Shown in pieces: positions 18,058 to 26,914 of a stretch of DNA of 64,000 nt (position 1 is the stretch's first letter; each line of letters begins with the position of its first letter). The DNA comes from Bradyrhizobium sp. CCBAU 51765. GTDB taxonomy: Bacteria; Pseudomonadota; Alphaproteobacteria; Rhizobiales; Xanthobacteraceae. The DNA lies in assembly GCF_015291725.1 (NCBI RefSeq), contig NZ_CP030038.1, positions 3,461,001 through 3,525,000 on the forward strand, given 5' to 3'. The notes beneath the pieces were generated by a model. It was not told where the DNA came from. It was given only the letters and a program-made list of their open reading frames with translations, and searched no databases. The translations under genes and the position numbers were made by a program.

Positions 18058-18292
18058 GATGTCTTCCTCCGCTTACGCGATGCAGGATATCGAAATTGTT
18101 CGGATCAAATTGTGGCGGAACCGAAATGTAATACTGATGAACAAACCTTCAGCGAGCTGGCCCGGCCCAATTCCACCGTAGAGCAATGCCGTGCCTTAGA
18201 CCTTGATCCTGCGCAATTCGCAAGTCTGCCTTGGCTTTAGTGTTGCTCCTATGGCAGTGGCGTGGTGCCTGCTGCCGGACAAGGTGAGCTGG

Positions 18293-18703
18293 ATGCGAGT
18301 CATTCCAAATCTGTCGATCTCGCCGGAGAAGGTCTTCTTCGTCATCTCGAAGTCGCGCCGGTCCGACAGCGAAGCGGGCGGGAACGGTGTCGTCCTGGAA
18401 TCTGGTGACGACGACATGAGCTTCGGCCGCGGCGGACGCGGCGAAACCACCGACCGTGCCGAGCTTTCGGGTTTTATCCGCGATCTCAATGTCGATGAAC
18501 AAATCGATCTCGTGGCGCTGACCTGGCTCGGCCGCGGCGACGGCGATCTGTCCGATTGGCGCCAACTGCGCGCTCAGGCCGCGCAGGCGCACAACCAGCG
18601 CACTGCCTCCTACCTGATCGGCACGCCCATGCTCGCCGACTATCTGGAAGAGGCGATGGCGCAATTCGGCAAGTCCTTCGAGGAATTCGAAGAACAGCTC
18701 TGA
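18293..18703 (+). CDS. DUF3775 protein
   Basis: A 136-residue acidic protein containing LSISPEKVFFVISKSR at the start and LSGFIRDLNVDEQIDLVALTWLGRGD in the middle, the pattern of the DUF3775 family. The ATG at 18293 is chosen because an AGGTGA site precedes it and the family begins at this point; the frame is open 30 codons upstream. The next gene starts 39 bases downstream past a small hairpin (GATGCCG AAG CGGCATC), so the two are probably co-transcribed. Function unknown. Confidence 0.72.
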   Translation: MRVIPNLSISPEKVFFVISKSRRSDSEAGGNGVVLESGDDDMSFGRGGRGETTDRAELSGFIRDLNVDEQIDLVALTWLGRGDGDLSDWRQLRAQAAQAHNQRTASYLIGTPMLADYLEEAMAQFGKSFEEFEEQL

Positions 18704-18742
18704 TGCCGAAGCGGCATCTGCGAGTGGCAAGGAGAAGTTGTG

Positions 18743-19204
18743 ATGGACAAGATGAGAATGGCCAAGGGCGACTGGCTGGTCGTGTGCGACGGGCGCAAGG
18801 CGCTCATTCTGGAGAACCTCGGCGACGACAAGTTTCCGAATCTCCACACCCGGGAAGTGCATGAGCAGTCCAACCCCTCGACTACCGCGCAAGGCAGCGA
18901 CGCGCCTGGCCGGTTGCACCCGGCGGCCGGCGGGGCGCGCAGCTCAGTCGAGCAGACCGATTGGCACGATGAGGCCGAGCGCGCCTTCTTGCGGGGACTG
19001 GCGGGCCGGCTCGATACTGCCGTCAGCTCCGGCGAGACCAAGGCCCTGACCATGGTGGCCTCACCGCGCGCGCTCGGCATGATCCGCGCCGACTATTCGG
19101 ACGCCGTGCGCAAGGCGCTTCAGGGGGAGGTCAGCAAGGACCTCGTCAAGCTGCCGGTCTACGAGATCGAGAAGCAATTGCTGCTGTCGGGCGCCGCAAA
19201 ATAG
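18743..19204 (+). CDS. Host attachment protein family (baeRF-like)
   Basis: A 153-residue protein of the family annotated as required for attachment to host cells, whose fold is related to the archaeo-eukaryotic release factor domain. Visible family segments are WLVVCDGRKALILENLGDD near the N-terminus, HDEAERAFLRGLAGRL in the middle and LTMVASPRALGMIR followed by a helical C-terminus (KDLVKLPVYEIEKQL). GGAG lies eight bases before the ATG at 18743; a GTG one codon earlier is possible. The real molecular role is uncertain, as the attachment label rests on genetic work in rhizobial relatives. Confidence 0.72.
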   Translation: MDKMRMAKGDWLVVCDGRKALILENLGDDKFPNLHTREVHEQSNPSTTAQGSDAPGRLHPAAGGARSSVEQTDWHDEAERAFLRGLAGRLDTAVSSGETKALTMVASPRALGMIRADYSDAVRKALQGEVSKDLVKLPVYEIEKQLLLSGAAK

Positions 19205-19229
19205 GTGCCTGACAGAGGGCCGCGGCGCC

Positions 19230-19493
19230 TCAGTAGCAGGGGTGCCGCCGGCCGTCCTGGCCGATATAAGCGGCCGCGCTGCGGTAGCAGTAGTTGGTCG
19301 ACGGACCGTCGTAATAGGCGAAGGTGCCGGGGGTGATGCCGGGTCCGTAATTGTGCAGATAGCTGATCGGGTAGGGTAGCGGGTTGGCATAGGAGCGGTG
19401 GTGCCGGTGATGTCCATGCGCCTCCGCAAGGCCAGGGGCCAGGATTGCAGCCGTCAGGGCCGCAACCGCGGCTACAAGCGTCAACTTGCTCAT
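19230..19493 (-). CDS. His-rich secreted small protein
   Basis: An 87-residue exported protein. The signal peptide ends near GLAEA. The mature N-terminus is HGHHRHHRSY, a potential metal-binding cluster, and the C-terminal part has two Cys (NYCYRSAA and RRHPCY) that could pair. The ATG at 19493 is preceded by GGAG; a start 11 codons upstream is less likely because it would mask the signal peptide. No domain is recognised. Confidence 0.65.
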   Translation of the reverse strand: MSKLTLVAAVAALTAAILAPGLAEAHGHHRHHRSYANPLPYPISYLHNYGPGITPGTFAYYDGPSTNYCYRSAAAYIGQDGRRHPCY

Positions 19494-19793
19494 CTCGATT
19501 CTCCGGAACCCGCTCGAACAGATCAACTATTTATAGCAATTTCGGGCGGTCAGGCATCGCTGCGAAGGCCGGAAATCATGGCCGGTCCTGCAGATTTCCG
19601 GGTGGGTGTGACAGAATTGCCGGACATGCGGTCGAAAGCTGCCCATTTTTGGCCTTTTCCGGATGCTTAACGAATTCCCCACACAAGTATGACCAAAGAG
19701 TATTTGCTTAAGAATCCTGCCGCCGTCCCCACGGGATCACTTGCGGGTCCTTCAAGGTCGGTGATTCCTGAAGGCCATCGCCGTTATCTCGCC
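19494..19793. promoter_or_regulatory. Divergent intergenic region
   Basis: About 300 bases between the divergent His-rich and ClpP-like genes. No convincing gene, repeat or hairpin is seen. Short open frames here lack ribosome sites. It should hold both promoters. Confidence 0.3.
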
Positions 19794-20240
19794 ATGCGCA
19801 TCACGCTTCTGAGCCTGCTGTTGCTCTCCGTCGCTGCCGCTACGCCGGCGCGCGCCGAGCTGCACATAACCCGCGACCATGGCGGCTATGTCGAGGAGTA
19901 CAAGGCCAAGTACAAGCGCGTGCGCGAGAAAGGCGAGCGCGTCATCATCGACGGCATCTGCAATTCGGCCTGCACGCTCGTGCTCGGCATCGTGCCGATG
20001 AACAAGATCTGCGTGACGCCGCGCGCGAGCCTCGGTTTCCACCAGGCCTATTACGACAAGGCGTTCACCTTCGGCATCAAGGTCACCAGTGCCGAAGGCA
20101 CCTCCGATCTCATGTCCTACTACCCCGACAAGGTGAAGGACTGGATTCGTCGCAATGGTGGCCTCACCACCGACATGAAGAAGATCAAGAACGGCGTCGA
20201 GCTCTGGAAGATCGTCGATCCCTGTCCGGAAGAATGGTGA
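19794..20240 (+). CDS. Periplasmic ClpP/crotonase-fold protein
   Basis: A 148-residue exported protein. The signal peptide ends at TPARA. The mature part has EKGERVIIDGICNSACTLVLG, with a Ser in NSACTL at the position of a ClpP/SppA-type nucleophile, then GFHQAYYD with a His that could act in catalysis. This is the layout of the COG3904 group of predicted periplasmic serine-protease-like proteins. The ATG at 19794 fits the signal peptide; the frame is open 35 codons upstream. Whether it cleaves anything is unknown. Confidence 0.62.
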   Translation: MRITLLSLLLLSVAAATPARAELHITRDHGGYVEEYKAKYKRVREKGERVIIDGICNSACTLVLGIVPMNKICVTPRASLGFHQAYYDKAFTFGIKVTSAEGTSDLMSYYPDKVKDWIRRNGGLTTDMKKIKNGVELWKIVDPCPEEW

Positions 20241-20342
20241 TCAGCTGACGCTGACTTAGACCGCTGTCATCCGCCGCAGCGCAACATCGTCCGAACGAAA
20301 TTCGCATTGCCGCATGGCCTCCGCTGAGGCAATGAGGCCGCA

Positions 20343-21215
20343 ATGAACCATAATCAAGACAACCTGACCGCCCGCGTCGCGCCGATCCTGTTCGTCCTGC
20401 TCTGGAGCACGGGATTCATCGGCACCAAATACGTGGTCAACAATGCCGATCCCTTGACCTATCTCGCCATCCGCATGGCCATCGTGGTCGGGCTGATGGC
20501 GATCATCGCAGGCATCGCGCGGCCGAAATGGCCCGACCGGATCGGCATCGCCCACAGCGCGGTCGCCGGCATCCTCGTCCACGGCTTCTATCTCGGCGGC
20601 ACCGCGATCGCGATTGCGCATTCGATTCCCGCCGGGCTCTCTGCGCTGATTCCGGGACTGCAGCCGATCCTGACCTCGACCATCGCCAATCGCTGGCTCG
20701 GCGAGAAGGTGACACCGGTGCAATGGGCCGGCCTCGTCCTCGGCCTCGGAGGCGTCATGCTGATCCTGCACAACCGTCCCATGACCGGCGAAGCCGGGCT
20801 CGGCTGGCTTGCCTCGGTCGTCTCGCTGATCAGCATCACGCTCGGTACGCTCTATCAGCGCCGCTACTGCAACCAGATCGACTGGCGAGCCGGCAATCTC
20901 GTGCAATACGTTGCCGTCACCATTTTCTTCGCGATCGGGGCATTCCTGCTCGAAGACCGGGTGGTGCATTGGACACAGGAGTTCGTGCTCGCGCTCGCCT
21001 GGCTCGCCGTGGCACTCTCGATCGGTTCGATCGGGTTGTTGTACTGGCTGATCCGCCACGCTGCGGCAACCTCGGTCGCGAGCCTGTTCTACCTGGTGCC
21101 CGCCGTCACCGCGCTGATGGCCTATCTGTTGTTCGGAGAAAGACTCGATGCGCTGGCGATTGCCGGCATGGCGATGTGCGCGGCGGCGGTGTTCGTCGTC
21201 AACCGGCGCTTCTAA
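20343..21215 (+). CDS. EamA/DMT-family transporter
   Basis: A 290-residue drug/metabolite transporter with about ten TM helices arranged as two EamA repeats; the first starts PILFVLLWSTGFIGTKYVV and the second begins near residue 150 (GWLASVVSLISITLGTLYQ). Such proteins export metabolites or amino acids across the inner membrane. GAGG precedes the ATG. A dispersed repeat begins right at its stop codon. No neighbouring enzyme hints at a substrate. Confidence 0.85.
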   Translation: MNHNQDNLTARVAPILFVLLWSTGFIGTKYVVNNADPLTYLAIRMAIVVGLMAIIAGIARPKWPDRIGIAHSAVAGILVHGFYLGGTAIAIAHSIPAGLSALIPGLQPILTSTIANRWLGEKVTPVQWAGLVLGLGGVMLILHNRPMTGEAGLGWLASVVSLISITLGTLYQRRYCNQIDWRAGNLVQYVAVTIFFAIGAFLLEDRVVHWTQEFVLALAWLAVALSIGSIGLLYWLIRHAAATSVASLFYLVPAVTALMAYLLFGERLDALAIAGMAMCAAAVFVVNRRF

Positions 21216-21299
21216 GGCATGATCCGGAAAAGTGCGCAGCGGTTTTCCGAAAAGATCATGCTCCAACAACAACCTAAAGCGTGATCGCATCGCCCTTTA
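21216..21299. repeat. Dispersed repeat, copy A (3' end of transporter gene)
   Basis: GGCATGATCCGGAAAAGTGC starts immediately after the TAA at 21215, followed by a folding-back partner (TTTTCCGAAAAGATCATGC) and CAACAACAACCTAAAGCG. The same element occurs inverted at 37831-37997 and 40751-40853. Confidence 0.75.
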
Positions 21300-21454
21300 G
21301 GCGGACGGGGCGGGGCGTCGGAATACATCCCTGCTGAACGGGGCACGTTCGTGATCGGCCGGACAGCCGGGCCGCCGCGCGGCAAGGGTCGCGTATCGTG
21401 GGGCAGGTCTCCAGGCGGATGTCCACTCCCGGAGACCTGTCCTGAGCGTCGTGA

Positions 21455-21769
21455 TCAGCGCTTCGCCTTCTTGGCCTTCTTCTTCTTGCCGGCTTTCTTG
21501 ACAGCTTTCTTGGCAGCTTTCTTGGCGCCCTTTTTCGCAGATGTCTTGCCGGCCTTCTTCGCGGTCTTCTTGGCCGCTTTCTTTGAGGACGTCTTCGCCT
21601 TCTTCTTGGCCTTCTTCTTGGACGTCTTCTTCGGGCCTACTTTCTTCGCGACCTTCTTGGCGGCTTTCCTGACTTGCTTGACGGCGGCGACCGCCGCGTC
21701 CTTGGTTGCATCGACGGCGCTGGTGATCGTGTCCATCGCCTGTTCGGTGATCGGCTTTTCGTCGTCCAT
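21455..21769 (-). CDS. Lysine-rich histone H1-like protein
   Basis: A 104-residue protein with an acidic-to-neutral N-terminus (about residues 1-30), then almost only Lys and Ala with KKAGKK- and AAKKA-type repeats to the end. Such proteins resemble the C-terminal tail of eukaryotic histone H1 and the AlgP/HupN-type bacterial proteins, and are expected to bind and compact DNA. GGGGGACG precedes the ATG. It lies just downstream of the photolyase on the same strand with 66 bases between, which suggests but does not prove a joint role in DNA protection. Confidence 0.8.
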   Translation of the reverse strand: MDDEKPITEQAMDTITSAVDATKDAAVAAVKQVRKAAKKVAKKVGPKKTSKKKAKKKAKTSSKKAAKKTAKKAGKTSAKKGAKKAAKKAVKKAGKKKKAKKAKR

Positions 21770-21835
21770 ATCGTCCCCCGCGGTTTGACTGAGGCAATGA
21801 CGATAGCGGGTTTCGAAATTGTGTCAAAGCGGCGC

Positions 21836-23266
21836 TCAACCTCTGCGGATCTTTGCGTAGGCGGCGAGCGCACGCTCGCGCCCCCTGGCGTGATCGATGA
21901 TCGGCTGCGGATAGGTCTTGCCGAGCGTGATGCCCGCGCTCGCAAGCTCGATCGGCGTTGCCCGCCAGGGCTGGTGGATCAGCTTGGCCGGCAGGTTCTT
22001 CAGTTCCGGCACCCAGCGCCGAACGTAGGCGCCGTCCGGATCGAACTTGTCGCCCTGGAGCACCGGATTGAACACGCGGAAATAGGGCGCTGCATCTGCA
22101 CCGCAGCCGGCGACCCACTGCCAGTTGGCGGGATTGCTGGCGGGGTCCGCATCGACCAGCGTGTCCCAGAACCAGGCTTCCCCCTCGCGCCAGTCGATCA
22201 GCAGGTGCTTGACCAGGAAGGAGGCGACCACCATCCGCACCCGGTTGTGCATCACCCCGGTGTGCCAGAGCTCGCGCAGACCGGCATCGACGATCGGATA
22301 ACCGGTGCGCGCGCGCTGCCAGGCCGCGAGCGCCTTGTCGTCGTGCGTCCAGGGGAAGCCATCGAAGTTGGTCTGCAGGTTTGCGGTGGCGAGGTCGGGA
22401 TGGTCGTGGAGGAGATGACGGCAGAATTCGCGCCAGCCGAGCTCACTCAGGAATTTCTCGATGTCCGTCCCGAGCGCCGGATCTTCGGCCGCGGCGAACC
22501 GCGCGGCGTGCCAAACCTGGCGCGGGCTGAGCTCGCCGAACCTCAAATGCGGCGAGAGCCGCGAGGTGCCCTCCCGGTCCGGGCGGTCGCGGTCGCCGGC
22601 ATAGACGCGTGCGGTGCGCTTGAGGAAGTCGCGGAGACGGCCTCGCGCCGCGGCTTCGCCGGGAATCCATGCCTCGCGCAGGCCACCGGCCCAATCGGGT
22701 TTGGCCGGCTCGAGTTTCCAGCTCTCCAGACGATCGCCGGCGATCCTTGCTGCAGGGCGCAGCGCCTTCGGTGCGGGCAGCGGCTTTGGCGGATCGCCGA
22801 GCGACAGCACGCGCCGCCAGAATGGTGTGAACACGCGCAGGCCCCGGCCATCCTTGTTGCGGATCGCCGAAGGTGGGACGAGCAAATCGCCGGGACAATT
22901 TTGTGAGTCTGCTCCGAGCTTTGCCAGCGCCGCTTCGAGCGCTCGCTCAACCGACTGATGCGGCGCCTGGGCGATCCCGTTCCAGTAGACGGCGCGGGCG
23001 CCGCTTTCGCGCACCACCTCGGGGATGACCCTGGCGGCCGGTCCCCTGCGCAGGACCAGCGATCCGCCGCGCTCGGCGATCTCGGCCCCGAGCGCCCGCA
23101 GCGACTGCGCCAGCCACCAGCGCGCCGCGCCACCCGGTGCCCGCCCGGTCGTCTCATCGAGCACATAGAGGCAGACCACCGGCGCTCCGGTCTTCGCGGC
23201 GGCGTGCAGGGCGGGGTGGTCGGACAGGCGGAGATCGTCGCGAAACCAGACGATGACGGGCGGCAC
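21836..23266 (-). CDS. phrB: Deoxyribodipyrimidine photolyase
   Basis: A 476-residue class I photolyase that repairs cyclobutane pyrimidine dimers using blue light and FADH. The N-terminal antenna domain starts [17 protein letters not shown]. The FAD domain carries [43 protein letters not shown] and [18 protein letters not shown], all hallmark motifs. The start is GTG at 23266, with no strong ribosome site. The gene is divergent from the chemoreceptor, 131 bases away, and the histone-like gene follows it. Confidence 0.93.
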   Translation of the reverse strand: MPPVIVWFRDDLRLSDHPALHAAAKTGAPVVCLYVLDETTGRAPGGAARWWLAQSLRALGAEIAERGGSLVLRRGPAARVIPEVVRESGARAVYWNGIAQAPHQSVERALEAALAKLGADSQNCPGDLLVPPSAIRNKDGRGLRVFTPFWRRVLSLGDPPKPLPAPKALRPAARIAGDRLESWKLEPAKPDWAGGLREAWIPGEAAARGRLRDFLKRTARVYAGDRDRPDREGTSRLSPHLRFGELSPRQVWHAARFAAAEDPALGTDIEKFLSELGWREFCRHLLHDHPDLATANLQTNFDGFPWTHDDKALAAWQRARTGYPIVDAGLRELWHTGVMHNRVRMVVASFLVKHLLIDWREGEAWFWDTLVDADPASNPANWQWVAGCGADAAPYFRVFNPVLQGDKFDPDGAYVRRWVPELKNLPAKLIHQPWRATPIELASAGITLGKTYPQPIIDHARGRERALAAYAKIRRG

Positions 23267-23397
23267 GTTTGGCGCGGTCAGGGGGTGTCCTCGTTTACGA
23301 TTTGGAAAGGTGTGCCGCCTGCAGCGGTATGATGGTCGTTAATGTCGCCGTAAGCCTATTGCACGATTATGCAGGAATTACTGGGGCCATTCCATCC

Positions 23398-25122
23398 ATG
23401 TTCAAAGCTTCGAAGTTCCTGCCGCAGTTCAAGCTGGGCACCAAGGCTGTCCTGTGCGCCGTGCTGTTGATCGCCATGAATACGGGGCTCGTGGTCGGCG
23501 CCGGCTATTGGTCGCTGACCTCCGCCTTCAATGATCGCGCGCTCCGCGACATCGACGTCAGCCTGCGCACGCTGGCGCTGGCGTTCGCGGAGACCGTTCC
23601 CGAGGCCAAGATCACGGTCCAGGACGGGGCGGTCGTGCGCGCGGAGATCCCCAAGATGCCCGACTTCAAGGACCATGCCATCGTCGATCGCGCGGTGTCC
23701 TATGTCGGCGGCAATGCGACCCTGTTCGTGTTCGACGCGGCAAGCGGCCAGTTTGTCCGCCGCTCCACGAATGTGAAGAAGGAAAACGGCGACCGCGCCG
23801 TCGGCACCCAGCTTGCCGCCGATCATCCGGGGCAGGCCGCGCTGCGCCGTGGCGAAGCCTATAAGGGGCCGGCCACGCTGTTCGGCAAGACGTTCATGAC
23901 CGCCTATTTCCCGATCTTGGACTCGACCGGCAAGGTCGCCGGCATTCTCTATGTCGGCATCCCGATGATCCAGTACGAGAACATGCTGGCCCAGGCCATC
24001 GAGAGAATGGCGGCGGCCGCTGGGCTTGCCGCGCTCCTGGTGCTGGCTCTGACCCTGCTGGTCGTGCGCCGGATCACCCGGCCGCTCACCTCGGTCACGC
24101 GCTCGCTCACCGCGCTTGCCGAGGGCCAGAGCGACGTCGCGATCGAATGCGAGGACCGTGCCGACGAGATCGGCGAGATCGCCCGCACGGTTGCGGTGTT
24201 CAAGAGCAATTCGCAGGAGCGAGCGCGCCTGCGCAGCGAACAGGCGGCGGCAGCGACTGCCGCGGCCGAGCAGCGCAAGGCGGAGCTGCGCAGCTTCGTC
24301 GAGGAGTTCCGCGGCAGCGTCGGCGGCATTCTCGACAAGGTGCTCGCATCGTCCGGCGAGTTCGAGCGCGCCGCGCGACAACTCACCGACGCCGCGCGCG
24401 CCACGGCCGATCTGTCGGCTCAATCGGCCGGAGCGTCCGAAACCGCCTCCGAGCATGTGCGTTCGGCGGCGTCGGCTTCCGAGGAGCTGTCTCAATCCAT
24501 CTCCGAGATCACCCGCCGGGTGCAGGAATCGAACCAGATTTCCGCCGACGCGGTGCGGCAGGCAGAGGCGACCGACCAGCGCATTGCGCAGCTCTCGGAG
24601 GCCGGCACGCGCATCGGCGACGTCGTCAAGCTGATCACCTCGATCGCCGAGCAGACCAACCTGCTGGCGCTGAACGCCACCATCGAGGCCGCTCGCGCTG
24701 GCGATGCCGGCCGCGGCTTTGCGGTGGTGGCCCAGGAGGTCAAGACGCTCGCCGGTCAGACCGCGAAAGCGACCGACGAGATATCGAACCAGATCGAGAG
24801 CATGCAGCTTGCGACCGAGGAATCGGTTGCTGCCATCAAGGCGATCAGCGAGACCATCGAGCGCATCAGCGGTATTGCCGGCTCGATCTCGGCTGCGGTC
24901 GAGCAGCAGAAAAGCGCAACCCACAACATCGTGGCGAGCGTTCGCGCGGCGGTCTCGGGCACGGCCGAGGTCGCCGTCAACGTCCGGCACGCCGCCAAGG
25001 GTGCCAGCGAGACGGGCGAGACCTCGAGCCGGATGTTTGCCTCGGCCCAGGCGCTATCCGGCGAGAGCCTGCATCTGAAGGCAGAGGTCGACGGTTTCCT
25101 CGACCGCGTGCGGACGGCGTAG
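23398..25122 (+). CDS. Methyl-accepting chemotaxis protein (Cache type)
   Basis: A 574-residue chemoreceptor. TM1 is about residues 16-36, followed by a periplasmic single-Cache sensor region with [18 protein letters not shown] and [13 protein letters not shown], and TM2 at about 203-223. A HAMP domain runs roughly 224-280. The signalling domain has the hairpin tip [20 protein letters not shown] and helical flanks. The ATG at 23398 puts the first TM helix at a normal distance; the frame is open 43 codons upstream over the photolyase promoter, with no clear ribosome site at either. The ligand is unknown. Confidence 0.87.
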   Translation: MFKASKFLPQFKLGTKAVLCAVLLIAMNTGLVVGAGYWSLTSAFNDRALRDIDVSLRTLALAFAETVPEAKITVQDGAVVRAEIPKMPDFKDHAIVDRAVSYVGGNATLFVFDAASGQFVRRSTNVKKENGDRAVGTQLAADHPGQAALRRGEAYKGPATLFGKTFMTAYFPILDSTGKVAGILYVGIPMIQYENMLAQAIERMAAAAGLAALLVLALTLLVVRRITRPLTSVTRSLTALAEGQSDVAIECEDRADEIGEIARTVAVFKSNSQERARLRSEQAAAATAAAEQRKAELRSFVEEFRGSVGGILDKVLASSGEFERAARQLTDAARATADLSAQSAGASETASEHVRSAASASEELSQSISEITRRVQESNQISADAVRQAEATDQRIAQLSEAGTRIGDVVKLITSIAEQTNLLALNATIEAARAGDAGRGFAVVAQEVKTLAGQTAKATDEISNQIESMQLATEESVAAIKAISETIERISGIAGSISAAVEQQKSATHNIVASVRAAVSGTAEVAVNVRHAAKGASETGETSSRMFASAQALSGESLHLKAEVDGFLDRVRTA

Positions 25123-25130
25123 TCGCTACA

Positions 25131-25211
25131 GTCATTCCGGGGCGGTCCGTAGGACCGACCCCGGAATCTCGAGATCCCGGGTCTGGTCCTTCGGACCATC
25201 CCGGGATGACA
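25131..25211. repeat. Short palindromic repeat
   Basis: GTCATTCCGGGGCGG, GGACCGACCCCGGAATCTCG, GATCCCGGGTCTGG and GGACCATCCCGGGATGAC form nested inverted pairs. It is related to the element at 8431-8507 and lies between the convergent chemoreceptor and peroxiredoxin genes, where it may end both transcripts. Confidence 0.65.
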
Positions 25212-25216
25212 GTTGG

Positions 25217-25876
<660 letters not shown>

Positions 25877-26269
25877 GATTTTACCTCATCGCATTGAATT
25901 TACTGGAAGATTCGTCTCTGGCCGTCATCCTCAGTATAGGGCCCTTGCAAGGCCAAGTGAACGCCAACTGAACCGGCTCAAGTAAAATGTGAATTCCTTG
26001 CTTGAAGGGCCGATTTCGTAGCAACTTATTGTTACAGCGGCACCTGCGGCGAAACATCCCCATCCGGGGTCTCACGGTCTCGCTCGCCCCGATAATGCCT
26101 TTTATGACTTCCATCACGCTCGCCCGGCGCGTCCTGGAACCAGATTGGTCCTGACAGCGACCAATTGGCAACCATCTCGAAAAGTCGCGATACCCGTATC
26201 GAATCGTTAACCACCCCTTTACGCCGGCATGGAAATGCTGGCCGATCAGAAGAAGTCTGGAAGTGAACT
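25877..26269. promoter_or_regulatory. Divergent intergenic region
   Basis: Nearly 400 bases between the peroxiredoxin gene and the divergent 26270 gene. It is relatively AT-rich in its middle (around 25980-26030). I see no gene, tRNA or repeat known from the rest of the window. Promoters for both genes must lie here. An OxyR-type site is conceivable but not recognisable by eye. Confidence 0.3.
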
Positions 26270-26839
26270 ATGTCTGCCGCTGCGCCTAAGCCTACCGAGT
26301 CGTCCCTCGAACCGTCCTGCCGCGATACCGCGGCCCATGCGCTGAGCATCGTGCGCGACGGCGTGATCACGGGCGAAGGCCCCACGACCAGGGGAAGGGT
26401 GCATTTCTCCCGTTCGCTGGATGCCGATGACACCGCCTGGTGCATTCGTATCCTGACCGCGACCGCCGTCAACGACCAGCCGGTCAGCCGCGCTGAAGCC
26501 GAACGTCTGTTCGAGATCAACGAGGCCGCGACCGAGCGCACCGATGGCGGCCGGTTCGACGACCTGCTCGCCAAGGCGGTTGCCCATTACGCGGCGAGCG
26601 CCTCGGGCCTGAAGGTGCCGCCGCGGAGCGTGGCGCTGTCGGCCGACACCGAGATCGAGAGCTGGGCGCCGTCCTATGCCTCCAAGGTCAACAGCGAGAT
26701 GCTGGAGTGGATCGCCGGCCAGATGCGCGGCAAGCGCCAGAACAACCGTCGCCTGATGGCGATGGTGGCGACTTTCGTCGGCGCCACTGCGCTGCCTCTG
26801 GCGGGCCAGTTGCCGAACGTGTTCGACATCGGGATGTAA
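26270..26839 (+). CDS. Hypothetical protein with C-terminal membrane segment
   Basis: A 189-residue protein not recognised as any named family. It is mainly helical, with a basic stretch (GKRQNNRR) just before a hydrophobic C-terminal segment (LMAMVATFVGATALPLAG), which suggests a tail anchor facing the cytoplasm. The ATG has a weak AAGTGAA site before it. A strong terminator follows 45 bases after the stop. It is well separated from both neighbours, so it is probably a single-gene unit. Confidence 0.65.
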   Translation: MSAAAPKPTESSLEPSCRDTAAHALSIVRDGVITGEGPTTRGRVHFSRSLDADDTAWCIRILTATAVNDQPVSRAEAERLFEINEAATERTDGGRFDDLLAKAVAHYAASASGLKVPPRSVALSADTEIESWAPSYASKVNSEMLEWIAGQMRGKRQNNRRLMAMVATFVGATALPLAGQLPNVFDIGM

Positions 26840-26884
26840 GAAACCGGGCATGTAAGATTTGTGCGTCACTCGAGGACGCGAGGG

Positions 26885-26914
26885 AACGGCGGGGTCATTT
26901 CCCCGCCGTTTTTT
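26885..26914 (+). terminator. Rho-independent terminator
   Basis: A 10-bp perfect stem (AACGGCGGGG / CCCCGCCGTT) with a six-base loop is followed by TTTT at 26911. It ends the 26270 gene. The TGA stop codon of the convergent phosphatase-family gene lies in and next to the loop (26895-26897), so the two genes share this structure. Confidence 0.85.

Noticed and set aside
23356..24990. 544-codon minus-strand open frame opposite the chemoreceptor
   Set aside because: The chemoreceptor signalling hairpin is unmistakable on the plus strand; the opposite frame is low-complexity Arg/Leu/Gly-rich.
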